DNA from: Pseudoalteromonas tunicata
GTDB lineage: Bacteria; Pseudomonadota; Gammaproteobacteria; Enterobacterales; Alteromonadaceae
Assembly: GCF_002310815.1 (NCBI RefSeq)
Contig: NZ_CP011032.1
Span: forward strand, 3,016,001 to 3,080,000
Direction: 5' to 3'
DNA length: 64,000 nucleotides
The position numbers and the translations under genes are program-made. Under the pieces are notes generated by a model that saw only the letters and a list, made by a program, of their open reading frames with translations, did no database searches and had not been told where the DNA came from. Of the stretch, positions 8,914 through 21,337 are shown piece after piece (position 1 is the first letter of the stretch; each line of letters starts with the position of its first letter).

Positions 8914-11229
8914 ATGAACTTAAAAGTTAAAATAGTGTCGAGCTTTTCGGTGCTCGTGGCGCTTTCATTAATCGTTTTATCATTGGTATTAGGTCATTAC
9001 AGCAGTAATAAAGCCAGTCAAACTTTAACAGACCAAATATCTGAGCGACTCATTGGTTTAAGGGATGCGAAAAAAGAACAGCTAAATGATTACTTTCAGT
9101 TAATTGATGACCAAATTATCACCTTAGCTAGCAGTGAAACTCTAATAGAAGCCTCCGCTGATTTTATCAAAGAATTTCACCTCTTTGATAACTCAAAGCC
9201 TGACCCTACAATGCTTTCTAAGTACTATCATGATGAGTTTATAGACAAGTATCAGCAGCAAAATAATAAATCCATCGAAGTTTCACCACTCTTTTCGCTA
9301 TTAGATCAACCTGCAATTCATTTTCAAAATTTATACATAGCTCAAAATCAATACCCACTTGGCAGTAAAAATAAACTTATTAATGCAACCGATGACAGTG
9401 GTTATACAAAACTACACCAGCGCTACCATGAATTTTTAAATCAATATTTAGAACGATTTGGTTATTACGACATCTTTGTCGCCGATGTAAATACTGGTCA
9501 TGTCGTTTATTCCGTATATAAAGAAATTGACTTTGCCACCTCACTCCTAAACGGGCCATTTAAAGATACAGGGCTTGCACAAGCATTTAACCATGCGAAA
9601 ACTCTTAAAGCGGGTGAAATAGCCTTTAGTGATTTTCAGGAATATTTACCCTCTTACGATGCAGCAGCAGCTTTTATTGCCACACCGATAGTGAAAGAAA
9701 ATAACACAATTGCAGTCCTTATATTCCAAATGCCAATAGATAAAATCAATGCTATCACTACCTATAATCAACAATGGAGTTCTCGAGGTCTTGGGCAATC
9801 TGGCGAAACATATCTTGTTGGTCAAAATCATAAAATGCGCAGCTTAAGTCGCTCTTTAATTGAGGACAAAAGTAATTATTTAGCGTCTATTAAACAATCG
9901 GGAGAATCAGCACAAACCATAGTTAACATTGACCGAAAAAACACCTCTGTCGGTTTTCAAACAATCAATAATGAATCAATCAAGAAAGCTCTTGCGGGGG
10001 AATCGGGGATCATGACAGTAAATGACTATCGAGGTATAGCCGTGATCTCTGCCTATACTCAACTTAACTTTCATGGCCAAACCTGGGCTTTAGTGAATGA
10101 AATTGATGAGTCCGAAGCCTTTACCGACATTAAAACATTAGTATCAAACATTACATTAATTACCCTTGGCACAACCTCTTTAATGTTATTTTTATCATTT
10201 TTAGCAGCACTTTATTTAAGTAACTACATCGTGACGCCAATTCGCAAACTCAGTAACTTTATTCGTTCTACTGCAGATACCATGGACTTAAGTCAACGAG
10301 TTGACGAATCTCTGATCAGCAAAGATGAAATTGGCATTGTAATGAACTCATTTAATCAAATGCTTGATACCTTCGACAATACATTGTTATCAGTCAACAA
10401 AGCATCTGAACACCTTAGTAATGAACTGCAGCAACTGCAGCTGCATTTTAATGACGTGATAAGCAAAACTCGAACTCAGACAGATCTCACGATTCAAATA
10501 TCGGCTGCAATGGAACAAATGGCAACCACATCAGAGGATGTTGCTTTTAATGCTCAACAAACAAGTGATGCCAGCCATGGTGCTGTTGAAGAAGCTGAAA
10601 AAGGAAATCAAGATGTCTCCAGAAACTTAGATGCATCAAAACGTTTATCCGATGCTATGGAATCAACCAGCAAGCAGATGGAACAATTAGAAGAAAAAAC
10701 AAAAAGTATTAGCACTGTGTTAGATGTAATCCGAAGTATTGCTGACCAAACAAATTTATTAGCGCTAAATGCAGCAATAGAAGCTGCTCGAGCTGGCGAC
10801 CAAGGCCGAGGATTTTCAGTGGTAGCAGATGAGGTACGTACCTTAGCGCAGCGAACACAAGAATCTACCACTGAAATAAACCAAATTATTCAGACCTTAC
10901 AGCAGGGTTCTGAAAGTTCGATGCAAGCAATGAAAATATCACATGATTTGGCCGCTCATACTTTAACGTCAGCGGAAGATACAGGAACTAGTTTGCAATC
11001 AATTAATGAACAAATTCATAAAATTGAAGCTTTTAATGAACAAATGGCCACCGCAGCTACAGAGCAAAGTGCTGTTGCTCGGGATGTGACCAAACAAGTG
11101 AGCGATATCACTAATTTAGCGAATGAAAATGATGCAAGTATTCAAGCCGCAAGTGAATCTGCCAACCTTGCATTGAACGAGTCCAATGAGGTAAAACAAC
11201 AAATAGCTAAATTTAAGCTATCAGAGTGA
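8914..11229 (+). CDS. Methyl-accepting chemotaxis protein
   Basis: The 771-residue membrane receptor links ligand sensing to the CheA-CheW complex. ATG 8914 is preferred over a TTG two codons earlier; neither has a strong ribosome-binding site. Residues 7-27 form the first membrane helix, then a periplasmic region of about 380 residues that looks like a double-Cache sensor, a second membrane helix at about 412-440, a HAMP domain ([14 protein letters not shown]) and a long coiled-coil signalling domain. The conserved hairpin tip reads [20 protein letters not shown] followed by [20 protein letters not shown], near residues 605-645. There is no C-terminal CheR-tethering pentapeptide; the protein ends IAKFKLSE. 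The ligand is unknown. The gene is convergent with dinB and appears to be a single unit. Confidence 0.94.
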   Translation: MNLKVKIVSSFSVLVALSLIVLSLVLGHYSSNKASQTLTDQISERLIGLRDAKKEQLNDYFQLIDDQIITLASSETLIEASADFIKEFHLFDNSKPDPTMLSKYYHDEFIDKYQQQNNKSIEVSPLFSLLDQPAIHFQNLYIAQNQYPLGSKNKLINATDDSGYTKLHQRYHEFLNQYLERFGYYDIFVADVNTGHVVYSVYKEIDFATSLLNGPFKDTGLAQAFNHAKTLKAGEIAFSDFQEYLPSYDAAAAFIATPIVKENNTIAVLIFQMPIDKINAITTYNQQWSSRGLGQSGETYLVGQNHKMRSLSRSLIEDKSNYLASIKQSGESAQTIVNIDRKNTSVGFQTINNESIKKALAGESGIMTVNDYRGIAVISAYTQLNFHGQTWALVNEIDESEAFTDIKTLVSNITLITLGTTSLMLFLSFLAALYLSNYIVTPIRKLSNFIRSTADTMDLSQRVDESLISKDEIGIVMNSFNQMLDTFDNTLLSVNKASEHLSNELQQLQLHFNDVISKTRTQTDLTIQISAAMEQMATTSEDVAFNAQQTSDASHGAVEEAEKGNQDVSRNLDASKRLSDAMESTSKQMEQLEEKTKSISTVLDVIRSIADQTNLLALNAAIEAARAGDQGRGFSVVADEVRTLAQRTQESTTEINQIIQTLQQGSESSMQAMKISHDLAAHTLTSAEDTGTSLQSINEQIHKIEAFNEQMATAATEQSAVARDVTKQVSDITNLANENDASIQAASESANLALNESNEVKQQIAKFKLSE

Positions 11230-11259
11230 AACAGCTTAATACAATAAATAAGCATCAAA

Positions 11260-12309
11260 CTAGCATTCAAAACTGAGTTGGGTGCTGACAACTTCGTCAG
11301 CTAACCCAACGCCAATTCCCAATAGCCTCACACCCTTTTGCCCACCACGAGAATAAGCTTTAAAGAGTAGCTGTTTAAAAATATCTAAATTTAATGCACT
11401 ACAACTGAAATCTGCAGTGGTACTTACAAAATCAGAAAATTTAACTTTAACCGATAGTTTACCAATTCGATCTAACAATTGCTGCTTTTCAAGGCGAACT
11501 TGCAGTTCTATTAATAGCCCGCTTAATTTTTCTTCGCATAATAGATACGAGGTTAAATCATATTCATAAGTATGTTCGACACTCAGTGACTTTCTAGTTC
11601 GGTCTGGATTAACTTGACCCACATGCTTTCCAGCGCACTTTCTAAATAATTCCAAACCGAATTGGCCTAAGTGATGGAGCATCCAGCTTTCACCACGGTC
11701 AATAACGTCTTGCCCTTGTAATAAGCCCATCACCTTTAGCTTTTCAAAGGTAACTTTACCGACTCCCGGAATTTTTTGTAATGCTAACTGGGCTAGGAAA
11801 GGCTGAACTTGTGAAGGTTCAACCACAAATTGTCCATTAGGTTTATTTAAATCACTCGCAATTTTAGCGATAAACTTAATCGGTGCAATTCCAGCTGAAG
11901 CGGTAAGTTGTGTTTGTGCAAAAATTTCGTCGCGAATTTGCCGTGCAATTAACGTAGCACTACCAAAACATGCCTGACAATCAGTTACATCGAGGTATGC
12001 TTCATCTAAAGACAGAGGCTCAACGAGGTCAGTATAACGATAAAAAATTGCTCTGATTTGCTTTGAGATATTTTTATAAACGTCCATTCGACCGGGGATC
12101 ATCACCAAGTCTGGGCAAAGTTTTTTAGCTTGATAATTTGACATTGCAGCGCGTACACCAAATTGACGCGCAACATAATTGGCAGTACAAAGCACCCCTC
12201 TGCGGCTATTGCCACCAATTGCGATAGGGAGTTTTGTTAATGCTGGATTGTCACGCATTTCAACTGCGGCATAAAAACAATCCATATCAATGTGAATGAA
12301 CTTTTTCAT
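11260..12309 (-). CDS. dinB: DNA polymerase IV (Y family, translesion)
   Basis: The 349-residue protein is the length of E. coli DinB. It begins with the palm motif IHIDMDCFYAAVEMRDNP, has the catalytic SLDEAYLDVT motif, TASAGIAPIKFIAKIASDLNKPNGQ, then the HhH region KIPGVGKVTFEKL and the little-finger domain. DinB copies damaged DNA at the cost of accuracy. A consensus SOS box lies 11 bases upstream of the ATG, so LexA control is very likely. The C-terminus ends in QLSFEC with no clear beta-clamp peptide. It lies downstream of the nqr/apbE/nqrM block on the same strand but behind a terminator, so it is its own unit. Confidence 0.96.
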   Translation of the reverse strand: MKKFIHIDMDCFYAAVEMRDNPALTKLPIAIGGNSRRGVLCTANYVARQFGVRAAMSNYQAKKLCPDLVMIPGRMDVYKNISKQIRAIFYRYTDLVEPLSLDEAYLDVTDCQACFGSATLIARQIRDEIFAQTQLTASAGIAPIKFIAKIASDLNKPNGQFVVEPSQVQPFLAQLALQKIPGVGKVTFEKLKVMGLLQGQDVIDRGESWMLHHLGQFGLELFRKCAGKHVGQVNPDRTRKSLSVEHTYEYDLTSYLLCEEKLSGLLIELQVRLEKQQLLDRIGKLSVKVKFSDFVSTTADFSCSALNLDIFKQLLFKAYSRGGQKGVRLLGIGVGLADEVVSTQLSFEC

Positions 12310-12319
12310 ACAAATAACA

Positions 12320-12335
12320 CTGTTTTTTTATACAG
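12320..12335 (-). promoter_or_regulatory. LexA-binding SOS box of dinB
   Basis: CTGT (12320-12323), eight A/T bases and ACAG (12332-12335) match the gammaproteobacterial LexA consensus CTGT-N8-ACAG exactly. The site lies 11 bases before the dinB start, where bound LexA would block transcription. Confidence 0.92.
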
Positions 12336-12353
12336 TATCATTTTTAGAGTAAC

Positions 12354-12377
12354 AAAAAAAGCGCCGAAGCGCTTTTT
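12354..12377 (-). terminator. Terminator after nqrM
   Basis: AAGCGC-CGAA-GCGCTT forms a short stem with a tetraloop, flanked by A7 on the left and T5 on the right. On the reverse strand it ends the nqrM transcript just before the dinB promoter. Confidence 0.85.
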
Positions 12378-12390
12378 AGTTCATTTTGAG

Positions 12391-12603
12391 TTATAGAATT
12401 TGGTTTTCTTTCCAAATCTGCTCTTTGGCCATTCGTTTTTTTCGCTTATCACATGGATCGTCACAATCACATGCTTTTTCAACACCAACAGCACCTAAAC
12501 CACCACAACTGCTAGCCATCGATTTTTTTTGAAAAATCATACCAACAGCCATTGCCGCAATAACAATAATAAATAAAACAAATGACAGAACATATAAAGA
12601 CAT
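12391..12603 (-). CDS. nqrM: Na+-NQR maturation protein NqrM
   Basis: A 70-residue protein with one N-terminal membrane helix (MSLYVLSFVLFIIVIAAMAVG) and a cluster of four Cys: SSCGG, then KACDCDDPCDK. This layout is that of NqrM (DUF539), which is needed for insertion of the iron centre shared by NqrD and NqrE. ATG 12603 follows a GGGG-containing site; an in-frame TTG four codons earlier is less likely. It lies behind nqrA-F and apbE, the usual place for this gene. Confidence 0.93.
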   Translation of the reverse strand: MSLYVLSFVLFIIVIAAMAVGMIFQKKSMASSCGGLGAVGVEKACDCDDPCDKRKKRMAKEQIWKENQIL

Positions 12604-12683
12604 TTTTGGCCCCAAAATGAATCATAACTAATAGTGCTTAAAGCTGATTATACCCCGAGCACTGACTAAAATCACGGCAATAA

Positions 12684-13727
12684 CTACATATAAGGGGCAA
12701 AAGCCTTACTTGCAAATGACTCTAATCCTTTATCTGTTTTAGAAATTAAGTAAGCTGGGATATTGTTTTGCTCAACATATGCTTTTGCTTTTTCTGTGCC
12801 CATTGCAACTAAAGCGGTTGCAAGGCCATCAGCTGTCATTGCTGAAGGGTTTAATACTGTCACAGATACTAAGTCTTTGATTATAGGTTTACCGGTCGTA
12901 GGGCTAATAATATGCGCATATGGCACGCCATCGACCTCAAAATAAATTCGATAGTCACCAGATGTTGCCACCGACATAGTGCCTGGATGCAACGTTTTAT
13001 GAATCGCACGTTGCAATAAATTTACATCAGGTTCTTCAATTGCAATAGTCCAAGGTTCATTGTTCTCTTTTGTACCTGAAATTCGCAGTTCACCGCCAAT
13101 TTCAACCATATAATTTGTAAGGCCCTGCTTTTCTAAAAACAAAGCAACTTTATCAATTCCGTACCCTTTTGCTATTGCTGAAAAGCTTAGCTCAAGATCT
13201 GGGATCGTTTTTGCTATCCCTTGCTCATTTAGCACTAATTTATCAACACCAATACGTTGTTTAATCGCTCTAATTTCATCATCACTTGGTACACGATCAG
13301 GGTGCTTATCCGGCCCAAAACCCCATAAATTAATGAGAGGTCCCATTGTCACATCGAGTGTTTGAGTGCTTTTACCAAGACGAATAGATTCTGCAACTAC
13401 GATTCTAAAGTCATCAGAGATAGGAAATGGAGTTAAATCGGTTGAGCGATTAAAGCGGCTAATTTCTGAATCTGGAATATAAGTCGACATAGACTGATTA
13501 ACATCAGCTAGTATTTGAGTAATATCAGAATATAAATTAAGTGACTGTATCTGACTAACTGGAACAAATGCTTTAATAGTAAAAGTCGTTCCCATGGTTT
13601 TACCTTGTAATAATACTTCCTGAAAACGACTGTCTTTTTTATCTGGCTCACAACCTTGTAATAGCAAGCCAAAAAACAATACGCTAACTAGTACAAACCA
13701 ACTGTGTTTCCAACCCAAGCTTCTCAT
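12684..13727 (-). CDS. apbE: FAD:protein FMN transferase, lipoprotein ApbE
   Basis: ApbE covalently attaches FMN to Thr residues of NqrB and NqrC in the periplasm. The protein (347 residues from ATG 13727) has a lipoprotein signal ending LLLQGC, then the family motifs GKTMGTTFTIK, MGPLINLWGFGPDK, LSFSAIAKGYGIDKVA, EIGGELRISG, HIISPTTGKPI and DGLATALVAMG. ATG 13727 is chosen because GAGG stands about 7 bases upstream. The longer frame back to 13781 would start inside the terminator that follows nqrF. The gene sits between nqrF and nqrM. The terminator suggests that apbE is expressed from readthrough or its own promoter. Confidence 0.95.
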   Translation of the reverse strand: MRSLGWKHSWFVLVSVLFFGLLLQGCEPDKKDSRFQEVLLQGKTMGTTFTIKAFVPVSQIQSLNLYSDITQILADVNQSMSTYIPDSEISRFNRSTDLTPFPISDDFRIVVAESIRLGKSTQTLDVTMGPLINLWGFGPDKHPDRVPSDDEIRAIKQRIGVDKLVLNEQGIAKTIPDLELSFSAIAKGYGIDKVALFLEKQGLTNYMVEIGGELRISGTKENNEPWTIAIEEPDVNLLQRAIHKTLHPGTMSVATSGDYRIYFEVDGVPYAHIISPTTGKPIIKDLVSVTVLNPSAMTADGLATALVAMGTEKAKAYVEQNNIPAYLISKTDKGLESFASKAFAPYM

Positions 13728-13755
13728 CTTAATCCTCAAACTTTTATCAGTACAA

Positions 13756-13796
13756 ATAAAAAGGCTTCTTATTAGATACATCTAATAAGAAGCCTT
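13756..13796 (-). terminator. Terminator after nqrF
   Basis: A perfect 16-bp stem pairs 13761-13776 (AAGGCTTCTTATTAGA) with 13781-13796 around a 4-base loop, followed on the reverse strand by a T-rich tail (complement of 13751-13760). It lies 43 bases past the nqrF stop and just before apbE, so it separates nqrA-F from apbE-nqrM. Confidence 0.88.
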
Positions 13797-13838
13797 ATAT
13801 TACCCTAATTCATTCAATTATGGGTCTAAACTTTGGTG

Positions 13839-15065
13839 CTAGCCACCAAAATCATCAAGTAAGATGTTTTCTTCTTCAACACCTAACTCTTTAAGCATAT
13901 TGATAACTGCAGCATTCATCATTGGAGGTCCACACATGTAGAACTCACAATCTTCTGGTGCATCATGATCACGTAAATAGTTTTCATAAAGCACATTATG
14001 GATAAAGCCTTTATAGCCTTCCCAGTTATCTTCAGGTTGTGGATCTGATAATGCACAATGCCATACGAAGTTTTCATTTTCAGCCGCTAGGCCATCAAAA
14101 TCTTCAACGTAGAACATCTCACGTTTAGAACGCGCACCGTACCAGAAGCTCATCTTACGCTTAGATTTAAGACGCTTAAGTTGATCGAATATATGTGAGC
14201 GCATTGGAGCCATACCAGCACCACCACCAACAAAGATCATTTCTGCATCTGTATCTTTTGCAAAGAACTCACCAAATGGACCTGAAATCCAAACTTTATC
14301 ACCCGGTTTTAACGACCAAATGTACGAAGACATTTTACCACAAGGCAGAGTTAAGTTATTTGGCGGCGGCGAGGCAATACGCACGTTTAACATGATAATG
14401 CCTTCTTCTTCTGGATAGTTAGCCATTGAGTAAGCGCGGATAGTTTCCTCGTCTACTTTTGACTCCAGATTGAAGAAGCCAAAACGCTCCCAATCACCAC
14501 GGTATTCAGTTGGCACATCAAAATCTGCATATTTAATGTGATGAGCTGGTGCTTCAATTTGGATATAACCACCTGCACGGAACGGAACAGACTCACCATC
14601 AGGGATGCCTAGCTTAAGTTCTTTAATGAAAGTTGCTTTGTTATCATTAGAGATAACTTCACATTCCCATTTCTTAACTCCAAAAATTGACTCTTCAAGT
14701 TCAATTTCCATGTCAGTTTTAACATTAACCTGACACGCTAAACGACAACCTTCACGAGCTTCACCTTTAGAAATATGGCTTAACTCTGTTGGTAAGATAT
14801 CACCGCCACCTGAGTGGATGTGAACACGACACTGGCCACAAGAACCACCGCCGCCACAGGCAGAAGAAATAAAGATACCAGCGTCAGCTAATGCGCCAAG
14901 TAACTTATTACCTGCAGATGTTTTAATTGTTTTTGTAGTATCACCATTGATACCAATCAAGATATCACCACTTGCTACTAACTTAGATTTAGCCGCAACA
15001 ATGACTAAAACCAGCAGTACCACGATAGCGGTGAACATACCTACGCCTAAATATACCTCAAGCAT
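13839..15065 (-). CDS. nqrF: Na+-NQR subunit F, NADH-oxidising
   Basis: NqrF takes electrons from NADH. The 408-residue protein has an N-terminal membrane helix (residues 3-25), a [2Fe-2S] ferredoxin domain with Cys at 70, 76, 79 and 111 ([10 protein letters not shown] and GCRLAC), then FAD- and NADH-binding domains with [24 protein letters not shown] and [13 protein letters not shown]. The Cys positions equal those of the Vibrio cholerae protein. It ends LLDDFGG, the usual NqrF terminus. It is the last gene of the nqrABCDEF unit, 19 bases after nqrE. Confidence 0.98.
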   Translation of the reverse strand: MLEVYLGVGMFTAIVVLLVLVIVAAKSKLVASGDILIGINGDTTKTIKTSAGNKLLGALADAGIFISSACGGGGSCGQCRVHIHSGGGDILPTELSHISKGEAREGCRLACQVNVKTDMEIELEESIFGVKKWECEVISNDNKATFIKELKLGIPDGESVPFRAGGYIQIEAPAHHIKYADFDVPTEYRGDWERFGFFNLESKVDEETIRAYSMANYPEEEGIIMLNVRIASPPPNNLTLPCGKMSSYIWSLKPGDKVWISGPFGEFFAKDTDAEMIFVGGGAGMAPMRSHIFDQLKRLKSKRKMSFWYGARSKREMFYVEDFDGLAAENENFVWHCALSDPQPEDNWEGYKGFIHNVLYENYLRDHDAPEDCEFYMCGPPMMNAAVINMLKELGVEEENILLDDFGG

Positions 15066-15084
15066 GATTTTTCCTTGCTACCTT

Positions 15085-15693
15085 TTATAGTGAAATACCA
15101 GAGAATGACATAAAGCCTAAGCCCATTAAACCTACAGTAATAAAGGTAATACCTAAACCACGTAAGCCATCAGGAACGTCTGCATATTTCATTTTCTCAC
15201 GAATACCAGCAAGTGTTGCGATAGCTAAAGCCCAGCCTACCCCTGCACCTACACCATAAACAACCGACTCACCAAAGTTGTAATTACGTTCAACCATGAA
15301 AGAAACCGCACCGAAAATTGCACAGTTTACTGTGATTAACGGTAAGAAAATCCCAAGAGCGTTATAAAGCGCAGGGAAATATTTATCTAAGGCCATTTCA
15401 AGAATTTGAACTAATGCAGCGATAACACCGATAAAGGTTAAGAAACGTAAGAAGCTTAAGTCAGCTTCTGGGTAACCTAACCACTCAAGTGCACCTGGAG
15501 CAAGTACGGCGTGGAAAACTAAGTTATTTACAGGTACTGAAATACCTAAAACAATAATAACTGCGATACCAAGGCCGATTGAAGTTGTTACTTTTTTAGA
15601 TACAGCTAAGAAAGTACACATACCTAAGAAAAATGATAATGCTAAGTTTTCAATGAAAACCGCTTTAACAAATAAACTAATATAATGTTCCAT
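15085..15693 (-). CDS. nqrE: Na+-NQR subunit E
   Basis: A 202-residue integral membrane subunit with six predicted helices. The start [20 protein letters not shown] and the paired Cys-bearing helices ([24 protein letters not shown]) are those of NqrE. These Cys, with those of NqrD, hold the intramembrane iron centre on the electron path. It lies 10 bases after nqrD in the operon. Confidence 0.98.
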   Translation of the reverse strand: MEHYISLFVKAVFIENLALSFFLGMCTFLAVSKKVTTSIGLGIAVIIVLGISVPVNNLVFHAVLAPGALEWLGYPEADLSFLRFLTFIGVIAALVQILEMALDKYFPALYNALGIFLPLITVNCAIFGAVSFMVERNYNFGESVVYGVGAGVGWALAIATLAGIREKMKYADVPDGLRGLGITFITVGLMGLGFMSFSGISL

Positions 15694-15703
15694 TATTGCG
15701 CCC

Positions 15704-16336
15704 TTAACCTTTCGCTTCTACTTGTTCTTTCCTATAAGTACGAAGTACCCATATGATCAAACCAATAATGAAGAAAGAACTTGGTGGCAGGATCAATAGA
15801 CCCATAGGTTGATACCAACCGCCATCAGAGACTAAAGGTAAAATCTCAGCACCAAATAGTTTACCTGAACCAAATAACTCACGTACAAAACCAACTGTAA
15901 TTAAGATTAATGAATAACCTAAACCATTACCGATACCATCTAAGAATGACATCAATGGTGGAGATTTCATCGCATATGCTTCAGCACGGCCCATTACGAT
16001 ACAGTTAGTAATAATTAGACCTACAAAAACCGAAAGCTCTTTTGCTGTTGCATAAGAGAAGGCTTGTAATACTTGGTCTACAACGATTACTAATGATGCA
16101 ATAATAGTCATTTGTACAATGATACGAACACTTGATGGGATCTGGTTACGGATCATCGAAATAAACATGCTTGAAAAAGCAGTTACTAATGTTAATGCTA
16201 TTGACATTATTAACGCATTTTTCAGACTTGACGTAACAGCAAGCGCAGAACAAACACCTAGTACTTGTAAAGCAATCGGGTTGTTAGCAAGAATTGGCCC
16301 TAATAGAACCGACTTCATTTCTTTAGTATTAGCCAT
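15704..16336 (-). CDS. nqrD: Na+-NQR subunit D
   Basis: A 210-residue membrane subunit, homologous in fold to NqrE. Diagnostic stretches are [54 protein letters not shown] and [10 protein letters not shown]. The Cys in LGVCSA and ITNCIV are the iron ligands on this side. The start overlaps the end of nqrC by 8 bases, which indicates translational coupling. Confidence 0.98.
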   Translation of the reverse strand: MANTKEMKSVLLGPILANNPIALQVLGVCSALAVTSSLKNALIMSIALTLVTAFSSMFISMIRNQIPSSVRIIVQMTIIASLVIVVDQVLQAFSYATAKELSVFVGLIITNCIVMGRAEAYAMKSPPLMSFLDGIGNGLGYSLILITVGFVRELFGSGKLFGAEILPLVSDGGWYQPMGLLILPPSSFFIIGLIIWVLRTYRKEQVEAKG

Positions 16337-17081
16337 TGTTTAATGCTCCTTGACGAACTTTAGCAAGGAAAGGACCAAATGCATTTTCACTCGTCCAGAA
16401 TTTAACTGTGTGATCAACACCTTTAGATGTTAATGTCGCACCTGATAAACCATCAACTTTATGAGCATCACTACCAGCTGTACCTTTTACGATATCAATA
16501 GGAAGTTGTTTACCAGACCAAGTTGCAACCCAAGCTTTATTTTGGATTTCGCCACCTAGACCAGGTGTTTCATTATGCTTATAGAAGTTAATTGATTTAA
16601 CTGTGGTTGTATCGGCTTCTAAAGAAATAAAACCATACATAACACCCCAAAGACCATATCCTTGAATAGGTAAAATAATAGAATCGATTCCACCATTTTT
16701 ACCTTTAGCGATATAGACTGGTGACTCTTCAGTCATACGTAAGATACCCGCAGTATCGGTAGCTTTATCAAGCTTAATACTACGTTTTTGATCAAACTTA
16801 GTCTTTTCGAAGTCAAATGATTTAGGATCTGTGTTTGTAAATTCACCCGTTTTAAAATTAATAACACGCGCTTCAATATTTTGTTCAAACACCGCTTTAA
16901 CATCTTTCACATCAGAAAAACCAGCAGCAGCTAAAATATTACGTTGAATATCTTTTGCTTTATTTTCATCTTGAAACGGACGAAGTTGTACTGATGCGAA
17001 TGATACGAAAATAGCACACACTAAACAAAGTGCAGTAACGACACCAAGCGTTTTACCAATAGATTCGCTATTACTAGACAT
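16329..17081 (-). CDS. nqrC: Na+-NQR subunit C, FMN carrier
   Basis: A 250-residue subunit with one N-terminal membrane helix (about 11-30) and a periplasmic FMN-binding domain. The flavin attachment motif SGAT lies at residues 213-216 in [12 protein letters not shown], so T216 is the predicted FMN-bearing residue modified by Apb[12 protein letters not shown] and [11 protein letters not shown] are also family motifs. The gene overlaps nqrB by 8 bases and nqrD by 8 bases. Confidence 0.98.
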   Translation of the reverse strand: MSSNSESIGKTLGVVTALCLVCAIFVSFASVQLRPFQDENKAKDIQRNILAAAGFSDVKDVKAVFEQNIEARVINFKTGEFTNTDPKSFDFEKTKFDQKRSIKLDKATDTAGILRMTEESPVYIAKGKNGGIDSIILPIQGYGLWGVMYGFISLEADTTTVKSINFYKHNETPGLGGEIQNKAWVATWSGKQLPIDIVKGTAGSDAHKVDGLSGATLTSKGVDHTVKFWTSENAFGPFLAKVRQGALNNG

Positions 17082-18276
17082 TGCGTGCTAACCTCCTCTT
17101 GATGTTAGACTGCACAACGAAGTGATCGAATAACGGTGCAAACAAATTAGCAAATAGAATAGCTAACATCATACCTTCTGGGTACGCTGGGTTTACTACA
17201 CGGATCATCACAACCATAAAACCAATTAAGATACCGTAAGACCATTTTGCTTTATCGGTAAATGACGCAGACACAGGGTCTGTAGCCATGAAGAACATAC
17301 CAAATGCAAATCCACCTAGTACTAAGTGCCAATGCCAAGGCATTGCAAACATAGCATTTGTATCAGAACCAATTGCATTGAGTAAGAATGAAGTGGCTAC
17401 CATACCAATCATCACACCCGAAACAATTCGCCACGAAGCTATTCTTACGTAAATCAAGAATAAACCACCTAGCATAATGGCAAGCGTAGAAGTTTCACCA
17501 ACTGAACCTTGGATAAAGCCATAAAAAGCATTAAACCATAAATCCATGTTGCTATAGTCGATGCTACCAACAACAGCCTGACCTAACATTGTTGCGCCAG
17601 AAAACGCATCAACAGCAGTCCATACCGTGTCACCCGAGATTTGAGCTGGGTAAGCAAAGAATAAAAACGCACGACCAGCAAGCGCAGGATTTAAGAAGTT
17701 ACGACCTGTTCCACCAAATACTTCTTTTGCGATAACAACACCAAAAGTGATACCAAGGGCTACTTGCCATAAAGGAATTGTAGCAGGCAGAATTAATGCA
17801 AACAGTACTGATGTTACAAAGAAACCTTCGTTAACTTCATGCTTACGTACCGATGCAAAAATTACTTCCCAAAAGCCACCTACGATAAAGGTAACTGCGT
17901 AAATAGGTAGGAAGAAACAAGCACCATAAAACATCTTAGCGCCCCAACCAGCTTCTGCGGTTAAGTTACCACCAAGCAATTGGAATAGGCCAACTTGCCA
18001 AGTATTTGCAAGCTCAAAACCACTCGCTAATGCGCCAGCAGCTTGATGACCAATGTTAAACATACCAAAAAACATAGCTGGGAATGTTGCCATCCAAACT
18101 AAGATCATAATACGTTTTAGATCGATGTTATCACGAACGTGAGAACCAGATTTTGTCACTAAACCAGGAGTATAGAAAATTGTTGCTGCTGCTTCATATA
18201 AAGCGTAGAACTTTTCGTACTTACCACCTGGCTCGAAATTGTGTTCAATTTCTTCTAAATAATTCTTTAAGCTCAT
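17074..18276 (-). CDS. nqrB: Na+-NQR subunit B, Na+-translocating
   Basis: The 400-residue polytopic subunit contains the Na+ path, a covalent FMN and riboflavin. The FMN attachment motif SGAT is at residues 226-229 ([10 protein letters not shown]), so T229 is the predicted attachment site. [19 protein letters not shown] and [17 protein letters not shown] are conserved family stretches. It starts 2 bases after the nqrA stop. Confidence 0.98.
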   Translation of the reverse strand: MSLKNYLEEIEHNFEPGGKYEKFYALYEAAATIFYTPGLVTKSGSHVRDNIDLKRIMILVWMATFPAMFFGMFNIGHQAAGALASGFELANTWQVGLFQLLGGNLTAEAGWGAKMFYGACFFLPIYAVTFIVGGFWEVIFASVRKHEVNEGFFVTSVLFALILPATIPLWQVALGITFGVVIAKEVFGGTGRNFLNPALAGRAFLFFAYPAQISGDTVWTAVDAFSGATMLGQAVVGSIDYSNMDLWFNAFYGFIQGSVGETSTLAIMLGGLFLIYVRIASWRIVSGVMIGMVATSFLLNAIGSDTNAMFAMPWHWHLVLGGFAFGMFFMATDPVSASFTDKAKWSYGILIGFMVVMIRVVNPAYPEGMMLAILFANLFAPLFDHFVVQSNIKRRLARNV

Positions 18277-18278
18277 TA

Positions 18279-19982
<1,704 letters not shown>

Positions 19983-20012
19983 AAAAAAAAGGCCGCATAT
20001 TGCGACCTTTTA
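19983..20012 (-). terminator. Terminator after fabV
   Basis: On the reverse strand AAGGTCGCA and TGCGGCCTT pair around ATA (one U-G pair) and are followed by T8. It begins about 13 bases after the fabV stop. Confidence 0.88.
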
Positions 20013-20024
20013 TTTTTTAGTAGC

Positions 20025-21215
20025 TTATACCATCTGCGCAATTGGTGTTACAGGGTCAACTTCAGCATCATAATCTAAATGCTCAATACCAAAACCGAAC
20101 AAACGTAAAAACTCATTGTGATAACCAACATAATCGGTCAACTCATCAATAGTATCGGAATCAACGCTATCCCAGATGATTTGAATACGACTTTGTACGT
20201 CATCTTCAAGTTCTTTATAGTTTTGAAATAAATGACCATCTGCATCTAAACGCGGTGTTGCGCCAAATAAATTTTCAGCAAACAAACCATAAATTTGCTC
20301 AATTGTGCCCTCATAAGTACCGTCAGCTTTCATCACTTTAAATAAAGCAGAAATATAAAGCGGCATAATTGGAATTGCTGAACTTGCTTGTGTCACAACC
20401 GCATTTAACGATGACACATACGCCTCACCTTTTAAATGGGCTGTTGCTTGCTTAATAGCAACCACAGCACGATCTAAATCTTCTTTTGCTTTACCAATCG
20501 TGGCGTGACCATAAATAGGCCAAGTTAGCTCTTTACCAATATAAGTGTAAGCAGTTGTTTTGAAGTTATCAGCTAATACATCCGCATCTTTTAATGCATT
20601 TAGCCATAATTCCCAATCCTCGCCGCCCATTACTTTTACAGTATTAGCAATTTCATCTTCATTGGCAGCTTCTACAGTGATCGAATCAATAACGCGCTTA
20701 GAGGTATTTAAATTTTTAGTAGTAACAGATTGACCAATAGGCTTAAGTGTTGATGAAAACACTTCACCTGAAGTCGGGTCTGTACGACGAGGAGACGCTA
20801 AGCTATAAATAATTAAATCAACTTTACCCATCTCAGCTTTGATAGTTGCAATGGTTTTTTCTTTGATTTCATTTGAAAAAGCATCGCCATTAATGCTTTT
20901 AGCCCATAAACCTTGTTGCTCTGCTTCATGATGAAACGCAGCAGAATTGTACCAACCCGCTGAACCTGTCTTACCTTCAGTTCCTTCTTTTTCAAAAAAG
21001 ATACCTAAGGTTTTTGCATTTGATGCAAACGCAGCTGTGATACGAGAAGCAAGACCGTAGCCAGTAGAGGCACCAATCACTAAAACATTTTTTGGGCCAT
21101 TTGCAATTTCGCCTTGCGATTTAACGTATGCAATTTGTTCTTTTACATGTTCAGCACAGCCAACTGGATGTGCATTGGTGCAGATAAATCCACGGATTTT
21201 AGGTTTGATTACCAT
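20025..21215 (-). CDS. fabV: Enoyl-[acyl-carrier-protein] reductase FabV
   Basis: FabV performs the last, NADH-dependent reduction in each fatty-acid elongation cycle and is a triclosan-resistant alternative to FabI. The start at ATG 21215 gives MVIKPKIRGFICTNAHPVGC, the usual N-terminus, and has TGGA upstream; earlier in-frame Met codons at 21236 would add seven residues. Length 396 residues is normal. The cofactor site GASTGYGLASRI is present, as is AYTYIGKELTWPIYGHATIG with the Tyr and Lys of the Y-x8-K active-site motif. Transcribed alone between two terminators. Confidence 0.97.
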   Translation of the reverse strand: MVIKPKIRGFICTNAHPVGCAEHVKEQIAYVKSQGEIANGPKNVLVIGASTGYGLASRITAAFASNAKTLGIFFEKEGTEGKTGSAGWYNSAAFHHEAEQQGLWAKSINGDAFSNEIKEKTIATIKAEMGKVDLIIYSLASPRRTDPTSGEVFSSTLKPIGQSVTTKNLNTSKRVIDSITVEAANEDEIANTVKVMGGEDWELWLNALKDADVLADNFKTTAYTYIGKELTWPIYGHATIGKAKEDLDRAVVAIKQATAHLKGEAYVSSLNAVVTQASSAIPIMPLYISALFKVMKADGTYEGTIEQIYGLFAENLFGATPRLDADGHLFQNYKELEDDVQSRIQIIWDSVDSDTIDELTDYVGYHNEFLRLFGFGIEHLDYDAEVDPVTPIAQMV

Positions 21216-21300
21216 TTTTGATTCCATATCCATCACATAAAACTGTCAGCTAGTTTAAATCACATTTAATTAAAACAGGTCTGATCAGCAGCATAATATT

Positions 21301-21323
21301 AAAAAAAGGCGCATATAGCGCCT
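21301..21323 (-). terminator. Terminator after the TRAP transporter genes
   Basis: AAGGCGC (21305-21311) pairs with GCGCCTT (21317-21323) around a 5-base loop; the A6 at 21301-21306 gives the U tract on the reverse strand. It lies 15 bases past the dctP stop. Confidence 0.85.
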
Positions 21324-21337
21324 TATTTATCTGTTTT

